Source: Dipteris shenzhenensis (taxonomy: Eukaryota > Polypodiophyta > Polypodiopsida > Gleicheniales). Taken from it: a stretch of 64,000 nt of DNA. The stretch's first letter is position 1. Each line of letters opens with the position of its first letter. Position numbers and translations under genes: made by a program. The DNA is taken from NCBI GenBank assembly GCA_047967505.1, contig CM106540.1; one strand, written 5' to 3'. The notes under the pieces are model-generated. The model was not told the origin of the DNA. It was given only the letters and a program-made list of their open reading frames with translations, and did no database searches. Below, one piece after another: positions 24,540-37,383 of the stretch.

Positions 24540-25130
24540 CTGACCCCAAGAATGGGCCAAGAATGGGGGCCTTTTATAAAGGGATGTAGCCTGGGTAAAC
24601 TAATCGACTAGCCTAGATTGGCTGACCAGTTTGTAGGCTGGACCGAGTTGTACTTGCAACTATAAATGGACCAAAATAGGAGTGGCATTTCTCATGTCAT
24701 CCCTGGACTGTGTTTGAGAGCGCTTTCCTGAGCCTGCCCAGTGTTGCTCTGCTCTGATCTGCTTGAACACCTCCAAGCTGGATTTATTTTTCTGTATAGG
24801 TTTGCAACCTTTCACCATGGTCTTGACAGCCCCACTTACCTGACCTTGCATACTTTCTTCTACTCCAGGATGGTGCTGACATCATTGTAGTTATCTAGTA
24901 TCTCTCCTTCCTACTATCCTTGATGCCAACTCTCACATTGAACAATCTGGTAGTCCAATGGATGTTTCCTTCCACCTAGATCTGCCCATGTGGCATCTAA
25001 ACTTGATGCACACATAGTAAGCCCCCATTCCTATCTTGGTACCATGTCCTTGTGCTCTCCTCATGTGGGATCTTACAGGTGGAACAATGGACACTATGGG
25101 CCCTCAATGAACCAAAGACATATATACTCC
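24540..25130 (-). repeat. LTR fragment, minus strand
   Basis: On the minus strand: CACCTGTAAGATCCCACATG with AGGAGAGC (about 25060-25090), GATGCCACATGGGCA (about 24985), then GGCC/GACC-rich sequence, then CCCTTTATAAAAGG (about 24568-24582). The order equals that of the other family LTRs, and the first part is the inverse of 17040-17160. The exact ends are not resolved. Confidence 0.45.
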
Positions 25131-26790
25131 TTTTGTTCCTTGTCAAAAGCTCTCAGGAGCACTTGGGAAATTGCTGAAATCAAGTCTTGATACCAACCTA
25201 CTGTTAACCTTCATGTCATTCTAAGAACCAAGCTAGTACATGGGTACAACACCAACACCATCCTCTAATGGTAGTGTCATATGTCATCACGAACATACCT
25301 TTCTCACCATACAACTCAAGCACAATCTCCATTAGTCCCAACTCTTTGCTTGTTTGCCCATAGTCCTTGGCTCTTGGTTTAATTTAGGGCAAAAAGGATT
25401 TTGGGAGGAAGCGGTTTTCCTCACAACTCTGATCCTCGCCAATAGTCTTTAGAGTATCTATTGCAAAAACTTAACGAGTACATTGATTTCTTCATCATCT
25501 TTCTCTCCTTCATTACAAATCCTACTTGATCTCCCCTTCTCCTTTGTTGCAAGAAATATCTCTTTCAGTTTTCCACCCATATTAATGCCTTAACTGATTC
25601 ACACTTGTCATTGCTCATGTCAACCATCATCTCTTTTTTGACCATTTTCCCACCGATATAAGTAGATTTCCTTCTTAAATGAGGCTTGTAAAACCCACAC
25701 AACTCAGTTGATGTGTTCTATATATTAGATCTTGTCAATACCATTTTCTAAGCCAATATTACCATTGGTTGGATAATCTAGAAGTGTATAGCCACCACAA
25801 AATATAGACAAAGACAAGACCAAGACATGGTAGGTATTACTATTTCCCTCAAAGCCTTAGATTTTTTATTGCTTGTTGCATGTGATTAATAGCTTTGATA
25901 CATTCTTTTTTCTTTGCATATGAGCTCAATGAAACAAAAAACACAAGACAAAAAAGAAAGGGGTATTTCTACAAGAGTTATAAAAATAGGGCATGGGGGC
26001 CGATCCCTCTCTCTTGGTAGGAGAAGAAGCCATACATTGGAGTAGATGTGGCAATGGGCTTGGAGAAGAAAACATACAATAGCCTTGGAGAGACATGTTG
26101 TCCTTAAGACCCTGAAGAAAGAGTGCTTATCATTAGGGACACCCTTTAGAATTTACACTATCTAAGCCCACCGTTTCCAAAAGTTCCCTCTTCTATTATG
26201 AAGGAGCAAACCAAATAGACATTGAAAAATATGCAATTTCTTAGCTTCCATATCACCAATGACACTAAGTACACCTTGAGCCATGTTAAGAGATTTCTTA
26301 CGCAACCTCAACAATAAGAATAACACCTCCTTTGTTCCACATCAATTAAACCGCAATTTTTTAGTCACGAGATCAGATACTCACTCATAGAATGTCAGAC
26401 TGGACTAGTTTGCTAGGGCTTAATGGCCAAAAGTTTTTGGTTTCAACTAACAATCTGACCTTCACGAATCTAACAACATCAATTTCAGAGTTACTACTTG
26501 CCAATCTCATTGTGATGGGTACGAGACTAAGCGGTATCAATGGAAAAACCTACTAAGCAATCATGGGTGGTGACACGTTTGTGGCATTCTTGGCAGACCT
26601 TTTCCTCATGGGCGCTTTCCTTCTCCTTTTTCACTCTCTTCTTCCTATCTCCCAATTCCTACCCTTCAGTGGGAGGTGCAGTTTTGTGATCCGATTCTTT
26701 GGTGGCGACCTTTGGTCTAGCCAAAGGGGGTCCATGGTAGCACCCTCGATCCCCACAGCTGTCAAAGTTCTTCTATCACCAGTGGACAAG
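25131..26790. other. No gene recognised
   Basis: Short frames only; no motif or repeat family identified. Confidence 0.4.
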
Positions 26791-26799
26791 CAATAGGTA

Positions 26800-27440
26800 T
26801 AGCAGGCAGTGAATCTCTTACAGGACATAGTTGTTATAGGTAGGATAGTAGGCCTCACTTCCTCGAGGAGGCAGATTCAGGATAGCCTGGCACTAGATGG
26901 TGACCACATCCACGAGGTCACTATTTATGGACGCAATGTTTTCCTCCTCCATCGAGGCTCCCCAGATATCGCTCTGACTCTCGTGGAGCGTAGCCCTATC
27001 CTCCTGGGACCCCACTTGGTCTACCTCATCCCTTGGTATCATGGCTTCATGGTGGAGGACATGGACTTGAATCACCATGTTGCTTGCTTCCCAGTGGCGC
27101 TTCGATTCCCATGACTTCCGTGGGAATACAGGCCCATCCTTTCCTCCTTTGGACAAGTGTTTGGCACAGTTTTGGAGCACCCATCAGAGTTGGAGAGGCA
27201 GCAGTGGTGACACATGATGGGGTTCCGCAACTCAAACTCACAGTAGTGAGCCTAGACACCCTCCCAGATGTGATTCTCTTGGAGACTGGTACTCTTCGTT
27301 AGCACTTGGAGGTTTTAGGTTTACCAAGCCAGTGCTTGAGGTATAGATAGATGGGGCACCTAGCTCGTGATGGTACACGTGGCCAGCACCAAACTCATCC
27401 ATCCCCCTAAGAGGCACAGGGATAGCATAGTGACATGAGA
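26800..27440 (+). pseudogene. LINE ORF1-like (DUF4283) remnant
   Basis: The plus frame contains an ordered set of DUF4283 landmarks: GRIVGLTSSRRQIQDSLAL, HIHEVTIYGRNVFLLHRGSP, ERSPILLGPHLVYLIPW, a stop in the LP-x-EY block (LPWEYRPILSSFGQVFGTVL), and a degraded zinc knuckle with MGHLARDGTR near 27340-27390. In plant L1-type LINEs this protein binds element RNA. At least three stops break the frame. The family call rests on motif order alone. Confidence 0.5.
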
Positions 27441-29431
27441 GGGGAGGGGACTCGAAGGCCACCTAGGCGGACCCAGCAAGAGTCTCAGAGACAGTAGCCA
27501 GAGTCACAAACCCCCTGGGTAGAACCTTCAGAGGGTAGATGGACTAAGGTGGGGGCAAAGAAGAGGCGCAAGTGGGCCAAAAAGAATCAATGACATTGCG
27601 CCAACTGTAAGAGGTGAGCACAGACAGCTACACAGTCATAGGGAGATGCGATTGGAGACCCACAGGTATCACGTGATCTAGAGAGGGAGACAGTGACCTC
27701 AGGACATCCCTCAGGCCCCTCCGGAGGAGGGACTCTATGTCCACCACAGAACCCCCCACCATAGCCAGAGCCGACAACAGAGACCCTCACAGCACCAGTG
27801 CCCATCACCTCTCGGGCTCACCCCCCTCTGAGCTTGGAGGAGGAGCCTCAGATGATGCAGACACCTCCACTGCAGCACCCTTCCTAGGGGACAGTAGCAC
27901 TCAGTCACTAAATGTTTTCCCTAACAGAGACCTTAATTTAAAAAGCTACCCAGCCTGCATGATTGGTCTTGTTTGAGGTGGTTCCTGATTTCAAATATGA
28001 TGGAAGACTTGTCTGTCACACAACACCTAAGCAAGCAGCAAATAATTAAGCCATATGGCCTAGCCCACAGCCCCATATATAGGGGGGAGTGGAGGGGGCC
28101 AGCCACTCAGTTGGCACACAAAACAAGGGGGCTGGGCCCCCATTTAAATACTGAGGGCACGCAGTCCAAGAGCAGCTGCCCACAGCCCAAAATATAGGGC
28201 TGGTGGGGGTGGTTTTCTTGCAGACTGAGTTGGCCAGGAGCAGGCAGACTCCACACAGCCTTCTTCTCTCCCTCCCGTGGACCTGCCAGCCTCCTCTTTG
28301 CAGCCCCTTCCTATGCCTTCCCCTCCCGCGCTGTGTCAGTCTGCTCCTTCCTCGGTGATTACCATCACTACCTACACTTCCCCTCCGGCCCCCTCCCCTG
28401 CCCCTCCATTAGTTGCAGCCTCTTCCTCGAGCACCTCGCTAGGCACTGCAGCTGACCTCGCTTCTGCGAGCACGAGCAAGGAAAATACTCCTCCGTTGAG
28501 CTCTCCTCAGTAGCAGGTCAATGCCCTAGGCAGTCAGGACTCATCCTTCTCTTCCCACAATTCTGAGGAGTAGGGTCAAGTCGATGAGTTTGTGAGCCTT
28601 CGCATGCATGCTGGGAGGTCATTACCGTGAGAGTTTTGGCAGTTGGGACCTTGGAACTATTTGGAGATTACCATTCTAGTCCTGCATTCTCGTAAAGGGG
28701 GCATCAGTGTGGTAAGATCAAGCACCCACTCAGTTCGGATCCTCCATTTTGCCTCCACAGGGGTGGAGAAGTGGAAACTAGAGCTCTTTGACACGATGGA
28801 GCACCCAATTTACCATATGATGGATGATTAGATGGTACCTCAGGGCATGGACCTCTGGTTTGCTCACGGAGGTTCTACGTACTTCAGCCTAGCTTTTCTC
28901 CAGTGAAGCCAGAGCCAGGCCTAGCTGTAGCAGTGATCTGCCTGCCAGCGGAGACGATTCTCTCACAGCCTCACTATCGGAGCCATCAGCAGTGCGCCAA
29001 CCTCTTCGGCGTAGATGTCTCCTTCATGTAGTACTGGGCACACATGGTAGGGATTGAGCCAGTGACGAATCTGGTCCATCGGCGCATGGACACAGATTAC
29101 TCTCCATCCAAACCTCCGACAAAGTCACTGAAGTCAGGTTTCTTAGAGCAGTCTCCCATGCATAGGCGAGCCTTATTCACTACCACCTCTTCCCCATGAG
29201 TTTGACCGTAGTGAACTGGAATGTGCATGGTCTTCATGATCGTGCACATAGTCAGCCATCGTAGTACCTGATTCTCCGTCAGGAACTGCACGGGCTTAAG
29301 TAGGTGGACCAGTAGACTTTCTCTTAGTTCAGAGCACATGTTCTCCCTGTAGAAGAAATCACACGCTGTCACCCTGTTCTCCCTGGTAGGAGCCCAGAAG
29401 TCACGACACTTTTGAGTACATTTCTTGCACC
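27441..29431 (+). other. Decayed sequence with a Pro/Ser-rich frame
   Basis: A frame at 28277-28513 opens with a true ATG and is almost entirely Pro, Ala, Ser and Thr (low complexity). After a stop, the same strand reads GPWNYLEITILVLHSRKGG and then GVEKWKLELFDTMEHPIYHM (about 28640-28830). I do not recognise it. It may be the C-terminal continuation of the LINE ORF1 or another transposon gene; several stops make it non-functional. Confidence 0.3.
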
Positions 29432-30987
29432 ATGTCTACATCTAGCAAGCTAAATCTGAAGGCATCTACTAAGTGAGACAACTCCAATTATGGCACATGG
29501 AAATACCGAATGGAGACCATTCTTGTGCTTCAGGACAAATGGGAGTATGTTGATGTATCTACACCTAGACCATTGGACGATCCAGCCAGCAATAGCTCTA
29601 CTCCACCTATTGTCACAGCACCGGCAGTAGCGGGATCTACAGTGGAATCTCCAGCTACACCAACAGTTTCTACGCCTATAGCAGATCGTACCATTGCTGG
29701 AGCATAGGCAGAATGAGATAAGAAAGATAAGTATGCATATCATCTAATCAAGCAGAATGTGCAAGATGTCATGCTAGGATAGCTCAACAGCGTAAAGACA
29801 TCTAAAGAAGCATGGGATATGTTCGCAGCTCTCTACAAGTCCAAGAACACTTCTAGGATTCTCACACTGAGAAACCAAATCAACCAAAGTTTTCGTAATA
29901 GCAGTGAAACCGGTCATGCTTACGTACTCAGGATCAAAGACTACACCATTCAACTCACAACAGCAAGAGAGACCATGATTCCAATAGAAATAGTTCAAGT
30001 CATCTTGAATGGACTAGGAGAGGGATACAAGAATCTAGTCCAGAGTATTGCCATTCAACGGCAAATTCTGACATTGGAAGAACTTTAGTCAGTATTACTT
30101 GGTGAAGAGCTCAGGACACAAGCGATTCATGCACAAAAGGTCATTCTAATGATCAGGCATTTAAAGCTTCAGACAGAAGCAGAGGCAGAGGCAGAGCATT
30201 CTAGAGAAGTGGTCATCATTAGCAACATAATCATCAGCAAAGTTAGAATCAACATCAACATAATACTCAGCAACATCAGCATCAGCAAAGAGGAAATCAT
30301 TCAAATCGAGGAAGATTCCAAGGATGAGGGAATGTGTCTACTAACGTGTCAAACATCTAGTGCAACTACTGTCATAAGTTTAGACACTATGAAAGAGATT
30401 GCCACAAGAAGCAGTACGAACAAGGCGGTCAATCCAGCAAGAATAATCGATGAAATTTTTGCGGAAGAGGAAATCACCGTGGTGGATATTCTGGTCACAG
30501 TCATTATGCAAATGAACATGGGAATATGTTTCTTGCAAATGAGGAAATGCAGAAGATTGATACACTGTATCTAGACACTGATTGCAATTCAAAAGAGGAT
30601 TTCAATTATCAAGTCGACCAAGAAGGCCAAGATCCTTGGTACATCAACGGCGATGCATCATCTCATATGACAAATCATCAAGAATGGTTCACAGAGATGA
30701 AACCATTAGAAGGTCAAAAGAATGTCATCTACACGACAGATACTACACCAAATCTAGTTCAAGGGACATGCATTATCCCTATGAACAATTTCAGTGGTAC
30801 GAAAGGATTGGTGAAAGATGTACTCTATCTTCCGAAGCTCAGTAAGAACCTCTTGTCAGTAGGTCAAATGATGGAACACAACTACCTAGTCATCTTTGAT
30901 GGAGATGAATGCACTATTAGAGACAAATCCAAAGGATTTCAACTAGTAGCAATGTTAAAGATAGTGTCAATTGCACTATCCACATAG
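29432..30987 (+). pseudogene. Copia gag and protease, family A, broken
   Basis: Begins at ATG 29432 (MSTSSKLNLK). Copia gag (UBN2-type) landmarks follow in order: NYGTWKYRMETILVLQDKWE, AWDMFAALYKSKNTSRILTL, IPIEIVQVILNGLGEGYKNL. Then come a Ser/Ile-rich region and a remnant knuckle near 30360-30410 (CNYCHK..HYERDCHKK). The protease block WYINGDASSHMT follows at about 30637; the normal D-S/T-G-A-S triad reads N-G-D-A-S, so the catalytic aspartate is lost. There are at least five stops. Integrase and RT are missing; the sequence jumps to the RNase H tail at about 31045. The element is non-autonomous and dead. Confidence 0.75.
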
Positions 30988-31039
30988 GGCATAGGGGCAA
31001 ACCCTAATTCTAACCCTAAGGGGTTCTTATGTAAATCAC

Positions 31040-31140
31040 ACCACATCATTGTGATAGCAAAGAGAATGTTGTAGACATCTTTACCAAACCACTCTTGATA
31101 AAAAGCTTTTCGAGAAACATCGACAACCTCTTTGTTTGAC
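31040..31140 (+). pseudogene. RNase H C-terminal tail of family A Copia
   Basis: The frame reads HHCDSKENVVDIFTKPLL, the standard 'A.D.lTKpL' end of Copia RNase H. It is directly comparable with the HCDSKENVADIFTKPLGKEL tail of the element at 59.6-62.7 kb. It is fused to the gag/protease piece by an internal deletion of most of pol. Confidence 0.7.
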
Positions 31141-31262
31141 GCAGAGGAAGGACATTCTTATTAAAGAGGTGTGATGGGATGTTATGCTCAGTACTTCTTC
31201 GATCCCCCAGAATCATCATCTTGAGGGAAGGCCTACTTGATGATGTTGATCTTGAGGGAAGG

Positions 31263-31490
31263 TGTTGAGAGACCACACTCAACATCATGTGATTGCATGT
31301 GCATAGCACTAACACATATAGAGTGCTATAAAGGAAAGGGTTAGATGCCCTAACCCTAACCCTAAATGGGTTTGTATATATTCTATATTTTTAACTAAAT
31401 GTAGTGTGCAGTTAGTCCTTTGTGGTGTGCTCCTTGGCTCTGCCCTCTCTCATCTCCACTCTTCTCCTCTCCTCTCTTCATATTTTGTTA
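31263..31490 (+). repeat. 3' LTR of family A Copia
   Basis: Preceded by the polypurine tract CTTGAGGGAAGG and starting TGTTGAGAG, as in the minus-strand copies at 59648-59887 and 62428-62683. It shares GAGTGCTATAAAGGAAAGGG, a CCCTAACCCTAACCCTAAA telomere-like block, TATATATTCTAT and the CT-rich end with CTTCATATTTTGT. No matching 5' LTR was seen upstream of 29432. Confidence 0.75.
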
Positions 31491-32469
31491 ATTCCTATGT
31501 GACAACCTTGCATACCATCCTAAATCCACCTCAATGGCAATCTTTTCCCATGTGCCATCTCTTACGCCCTACTTGTACACCTCCCCCATGTCCTTTTGAT
31601 TCAATTTCAAAAAGACAAGAATCTAAGGCCCCACCATAAGGAGGCAAATGCAAAGTTTTAATTGGCAACTTCAACCTCGACTAAATCTTTTAAATAGTCA
31701 ACACATGTAAAAGATCAAGTGCAAGAATCTAAGGCCCCACCAAGGCGGCAAATGCAAAGTTTCAATTGGCAACTTCAACCTCAACTAATTCTTTTAAATA
31801 ATCAACATATGTAAAAGGTCAAGTGCAAAATCAAGGCGAGGAGTATTGTTGGACGATGAAGTTATGGTAACCAATTTATAAGGCGAAGGTAAAGAAAGAA
31901 GAAAAGGAAGAAAATACTCAAGAAGGAATGATGCAATTCATTTAATGGCACCCATGGAAAACAACTTGGTAAAAGTAATGAATTAAAGTCAAATGCACAT
32001 GATAGACCAATGTGGGTTGGAAGTTTAACAAGGTAGTGACAATGTAAACAAATGTTATCAAGGTAGAATTTCCAACTGCAACACAACTATGAAAAGATGA
32101 ACTTCTAGCAAATATGACTAATATATTTCAATCATTTCCAGTCAACAAAGTAGATCATTGCAAAGGAAAACTCTATGGAGACAAAGGAAAATGAAGACCC
32201 TCATGTGACACTAGTCTCAATAATAACACTTGACCAACATACAATTGGTAAAATTTAACCATTGAAAAGCAATTGGAAGTAATGAATGATACAAAGAATG
32301 CTTGGATAGAGCAGCGAACTTAGCGCAAGGACTAGTTGGGACTTGAGCAAAAATGAAAGACAATGATTACCCCAAATTACAAGGAAAGAGAGAAAGAAGT
32401 ACAAGGATTGAGGCAATAGAAGGAACTCAGTAGGAATCTACATCATGCATATGCATTAAAAAGGTAAAA
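31491..32469. other. No gene recognised
   Basis: Contains a roughly 100-bp direct repeat (about 31620-31720 and 31728-31825; units with AAGGCCCCACCA and GGCAAATGCAAAGTTT). Otherwise featureless. Confidence 0.5.
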
Positions 32470-33148
32470 GCAGAAGGCATGTAAGTTATAACCAAAGGAA
32501 GGACAACTTGAAGAACAATTAAGAGAGATGGTTAAAGATGAATAAACAAGTTGACCACTTCTGCCAACTAGGATTTATCAAGGAAAAGGAATTGGTGCAC
32601 CTGACAATTAACATGTAGAGAAACACATCGTAGACTGAAATGTTTGTTTTTTTGCGGATAAAAGTTGGGAATATATTAACAAGGAAAAAAAAAGGTAATT
32701 ACAAATGAGGAGATTTGCATGTGTATCTAGAGTTTACGAAAAACATCTATCCCCAACATCATAAAGCATATCCGATAAAGTACCTCTATCCTCCAAAAGG
32801 GTGACTTTCCAATCGACTTTTACATGGATCAGAGAGTTATCGATTCTTCTCATTAGATTGCACCACAGCTGTTGCGCAAAGGAGCAATCCCCAAGTAGAC
32901 GAAATTGTGTTTCTTTACATTCCAAACTGAAATGTTTGTGGAATTTGAAGTTTTAGTTTGAATCAATCTTTGGTGATGGCATTTTTCTAAGTAAAAAAAG
33001 AAAAATGATGGCTTGGGTAGCATGATGATACATTATGCTTTAAAAAAAAAAGGTACCCACTTGATTCATGTCTATCCTAGTAATGTTGGACATGTCGTCG
33101 AATTAAATTAAAAATTGGTAAGTACTTGAAGCTGTCAATTAAAAGATG
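32470..33148 (-). repeat. Repeat A, copy 1 (LINE tail with zf-RVT remnant)
   Basis: First of three copies in the array (others at about 34892-35440 and 36770-37383, the last also inverted in the right palindrome arm). On its minus strand, about 32730-32925, the frame reads CKETQFRLLGDCSFAQQLWC, the zf-RVT zinc-finger pattern at the end of plant LINE reverse transcriptases. No RT core is attached. Ends AGCTGTCAATTAAAAGATG, joined to repeat B. Confidence 0.5.
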
Positions 33149-34167
33149 CCTGACGGGTCTCACAAATCTCACCCTCCAAACCCTACTGACAAGATCCTCC
33201 AAGAGGATCATATGTGTAGACACAATGAGCCTTTAGATCGCTCTCAGCCTAGGGCCGAATGCCCTCTTCTCATAGAGCCGGAACTAGTGCAACCAGCGCC
33301 GATGTCGACATCAATTCCCTCGTGGTACCTACTTGAACCTTGTGGGATCCAACCGCCAGGCACCATTACTCCCATTGCCCTCTGAAGGCACCACTACCTT
33401 CAACACTCGTCAACCTCCACATAGACCCCCCAGGGACTTCCAACATCGACCCTCATCCAATGCGAGTCAGCCACCGATCAATCATGGCCTCTCTGCAACG
33501 TATGATCCACCAGCCCAACTACTCTGCATGTCCACGCATTCACCATACCAAGATGCAGAGGAATTCAACATGTGGTACCTAGACATAGGTGCCTCTCGCC
33601 ACATGTCATCTCGACAAAGATGGTTCATACACATAGTTGAGTTCAATAATCCCCTGCTAGTCTTCCTCGATGACGACCACCCCCTGGAAGCCATTGCTGC
33701 TGTCGGCATACTATTAGTCTATCTCGGAGATGGCCGACATTTGGCACTGATCCATGTCCTATTGGTCCCCGAACTCAAGAAGAACCTGATTTCAGTGGCC
33801 ACACTGGCGGCTCATGGGTACTATCTCGACTTTTGCAGAGATCATTGCATGATCGATGCAACTGACCCATCGACTTTTCCTCCAATTTGTTGTCTCCCTG
33901 TCAATGGACTCTACCCACTTGGAGTTGGTCGTGAGCCAAACACTGCATTGTCAGTTGTGGCCACCGTTCAATGGGGGACCCACACATGGCACAGATGACT
34001 TGGGCATCTCAGCTTTCAGTCCTTGTCAAGGCTGGGCCGGTCTCAACTCGTCCATGGGCTTCCTCCACGGAGTTCATTGGAAGACCCATTCTGCGAGGAT
34101 ATGTCCTCGGGAAAATGCACGTCTCCACCTTCCATGGCCTACAAGGTGGACGCGCAATTCGACTCCT
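33149..34167 (+). pseudogene. Repeat B, copy 1: Copia gag/protease fragment
   Basis: Starts with the end of gag (LTNPTDKILQEDHMCRHNEP, equal in pattern to the gag in the palindrome arms). It continues through a Pro-rich linker to the protease block MWYLDIGASRHMS (about 33570-33610; D-I-G instead of D-T-G) and the gag-pre-integrase region (PELKKNLISVATLAAHGYYL). It ends in the zinc-binding stretch before integrase (LGKMHVSTFHGLQGG). Frame breaks near 33370 and 33990. It is a fragment of a polyprotein without LTRs. Confidence 0.7.
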
Positions 34168-34891
34168 TCAAATTAAAAGATGCCTGACGGGTCTCACAAA
34201 TCTCACCCTCCCGACCCTATTGGGCAAGATCCTCCAAGAGGATCTGATGTGGACACAATGAGCCTTCAGATCGCTCTCAGCCTAGGGCCGAATGCCCTCT
34301 TCTCACAGAGTCGGAACTAGTGCAACCAATGCCGACCTCGACATTACTTCCCTCGTGGTACCTACTCGAACCTTGTGGGATCCAACCGCCAGGCACCACT
34401 ACTCCCATTGCCCTCTGAAGGCACCACTACCTTGAACACTCATTAGCCTCCACACAGACCCCCCAGGGACTTCCAACGTCGACCCTCATCCAATGTGAGT
34501 CAGCCACCGGTCAATCATGGCCTCTTTGCAACGTATGATCCACCGGCCCAACTACTCTGCATGTCCACACACTCACCATACCAAGATGCAGAGGAATTCA
34601 ACATGTGGTACCTGGACACAGGTGCCTCCCGCCACATGTCATCTCAACAAAGATGGTTCACACACATAGTCGAGTTCAATAATCCCGTGCTAGTCTTCCT
34701 CGATGACAACCACTCCCTAGAAGCCACTGCTGCTATTGGCACAGTATTAGTCCATCTCGGAGATGGCCGACATTTGGCACTGATGCATGTCCTATTGGTC
34801 CCCGAACTCAAGACGAACCTGATTTCGGTGGCCACACTGGCGGCTCATGGGTACTACCTCGACTTTCACAGAGATCATTGCATGGTCAATG
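34168..34891 (+). pseudogene. Repeat B, copy 2: Copia gag/protease fragment
   Basis: Restarts at the same point of gag as copy 1 (AAAAGATGCCTGACGGGTCT), joined through the shared bases CAAATT. It carries an intact protease motif WYLDTGASRHMS near 34600 and stops at CACTGCATGGTCAATGCAACTGAC-type sequence, where it switches to repeat A copy 2 through the shared bases CTGAC. Confidence 0.7.
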
Positions 34892-35440
34892 CAACTGACA
34901 ATTAACATGTAGAGAAACACATTGTAGACTGAAATGTTTGTTTTTTTGCAGATAAAAGTCGGGAATATGTTAACAAGGAAAAAAAAATGTAATTACAAAT
35001 GAGTAGATTTGCATGTGTATCTAGAGTTTACAAAAAACATCTATCCCCAACATCATAAAGCATATCCGGTAAAGTACCTCTATCCTCTAAAAGGGTGACT
35101 GTCCAATCAACTTTTACCTAGATTAGAGAGTTATCAATTCTTCTCATTAGATTGCACCATAGCTATCGCGCAAAGGAGCAATCCCCAAGTAGATGAAATT
35201 GTGTTTCTTTACATTCCAGACTGAAATGTTTGTGGAATTTGAAGTTTTAGTTTGAATCGATCTTTGGTGATGACATTTTTCTAAGTAAAAAAAGAAAAAT
35301 GATGGCTTGGGTAGAATGATGATACATTGTGCTTTAAAAAGAAAAGGTACCCACTCGATTCATGTCTATCCTAGTAACGTTGGACATGTCGTCGAATTAA
35401 ATTAAAAATTAGTAAGTACTTGAAGTTGTCAATTAAAAGA
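34892..35440 (-). repeat. Repeat A, copy 2 (5' truncated)
   Basis: Matches copy 1 from its position about 32610 onward (AATTAACATGTAGAGAAACA..) with a few percent divergence and ends at the same ATTAAAAGATG joint. The minus-strand zf-RVT remnant is more damaged than in copy 1. Confidence 0.55.
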
Positions 35441-36776
35441 TGCCTGACGGGTCTCACAAATCTCACCCTCCCGACCCTACTGGGCAAGATCCTCCAAGAG
35501 GATCTGATGTGTAGACACAATGAGCCTTCAGATCGCTCTCAGCCTAGGGCCGAATGCCCTCTTCTCACAGAGTCAGAACTAGTGCAACCAGCGCCGACCT
35601 CAACATTAGTTCCCTCGTGGTACCTGGGATCCAACTGCCAGGCACCACTACTCCCATTGCCCTCTGAAGGCACCACTACCTTCAACACTCATTACCCTCC
35701 ACACAGAACCCCCAGACACTTCTAATGTCGACCCTCATCCAATGTGAGTCAGCCACCGGTCAATCATGGCCTCTTTGCAACGTATGATCCACCGCCGGCC
35801 CAACTACTCTGCATGTCCACGCACTCACCATACCAAGATGCAGAGGAATTCAACATGTGGTACCGACACAGGTGCCTCCCTAGAAGCCACTACCGCTATT
35901 GGCACAGTATTAGTCCATGTCGGAGATGGCCGACATTTGGCACTGATGCATGTCCTATTGGTCCCCGAACTCAAGACGAACCTGATTTCGGTGGCCACAC
36001 TGGCGGCTCATGGGTACTATCTCGACTTTCGCAGAGATCATTGCATGGTCAATGCAACTGACCCATCGACCTTTCCTCCAATTCGTTGTCTCCGGGTCAA
36101 TGGACTCTACCCACTTGGAGTTGGTCGTGAGACTGTCAGTTGCGGCCACCATTCAATGGGGGACCCACACATGGCATAGATGACTTGGGCATCTCAACTT
36201 TCAGTCCTTGTAGAGGCTGGGCCGGTCTCAACTCGTCCATGGGCTTCCTCCACGGATTTCATTGGAAGACCCATTCTGCGAGGCATATGTCCTCGGGAAA
36301 ATGCATGTCTCCAGCTTCCATGGCCTACAAGGTGGACGCGCAACTCGACTCCTTCAAATTGTCCACATAGATCTGTGTGGACCCATGCAGACTCGCTCAT
36401 TGGGCGGGGCATATTACCTCGCGGCATTCCTTGATGACTTCAGCAGCTACACACACGCGTGCTTCATGGTTCGGAAAAGTAAAACATTTGGCAAATTCAA
36501 GGAGTTCCATCACAGAGCCACAGTTCAAACCTCGCATTCGCTCCAAATCCTGCGCACAGATGGTGGTGCGGAATTTTGCTCAAATGAATTCCAATCATAC
36601 TGTGTCAATGAAGGAATCCTGAATCAGATGACAATCCCCGACACATCAGAGCAGAATGGAGTGACTGAATGCAAGATGAGGACCACAGTGGAAGGTTCAC
36701 ACACAATGTTGGTCGATGCCCAACTTCTGCGCACATTTTGGAGCGAGGCCGTACCTACATACAGAATAGAAGGCAT
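35441..36776 (+). pseudogene. Repeat B, copy 3: Copia gag, protease remnant and integrase
   Basis: Starts as copies 1 and 2 but has lost about 105 bp spanning the protease active-site region (about 35870; direct joint within GTGCCTCC..CTAGAAGCC). It runs further than the others, into integrase: VLGKMHVSSFHGLQGGRATR, then HIDLCGPMQ (first Asp), LRTDGGAEF (second Asp) and NGVTECK (Glu), about 36280-36690. The D,D-E positions are therefore present. It is cut at about 36776 by repeat A copy 3. From 36157 rightward it lies in the left arm of the inverted repeat. Confidence 0.75.
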
Positions 36777-37383
36777 GCAAGTTATAACCAAAGGAAGGAC
36801 AACTTGAAGAACAATAAAGAGAGATGGTTAAAGATGAATGAACAAGCTGACCACTTCTGCCAACTAGGATTTATCAAAGAAAAGGAATTGGTGCACCTGA
36901 CAATCAACATGATAGAGAAACACATTGTAGACTCAAATGTTTGTTTTCTTGCAAATAAAAGTCGGGAATATATTAACAAGAAGAAAAAAAAGGTAATTAC
37001 AACTGAGGAGATTTGCATGTGTATCTAGAGTTTACTAAAAACATCTATCCCGAACATGATAAAGCATATCGGGTAAAGTACCTTTATCCCGCACAAGGTT
37101 TTACCTGGATCAGAGTGTTATCGATTCCTCTCATTAGATTGCACCATAGCTGTTGCGCAAAGGAGCAGTCCCCAAGTAGATGAAAGTGTGTTTCTTTACA
37201 TTCGAGACTGAAAGGTTTGTGGAATTTGAAGTTTTAGTTTGAATCGATCTTTGGTGATGGCATTTTTCTAAGTAAAAAAAAGAAAAATGTTGGCTCATTA
37301 TGCTTTAAAAAGAAAAGGTACTCACTCGATTCCTATCTATTCTAGTAACGTTGGACAGATCGCTTGAAGCTGTCAATTAAAAG
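36770..37383 (-). repeat. Repeat A, copy 3
   Basis: Begins AGAAGGCATGCAAGTTATAA as in copy 1 and ends at GCTGTCAATTAAAAGATG, after which unique sequence (GCCAAAAGGC..) starts instead of repeat B. It is slightly internally deleted near 37095. The minus strand retains part of the zf-RVT remnant. Confidence 0.55.

Noticed and set aside
25180-25200. TTGGTATCAAGAC on the minus strand as a primer-binding site
   Set aside because: No LTR end precedes it on that strand, and LTR sequence lies on its downstream side.
31351-31370. Interstitial telomere repeat
   Set aside because: Only about three units and located at the same place in other family A LTRs, so it is an LTR motif rather than telomere-derived sequence.
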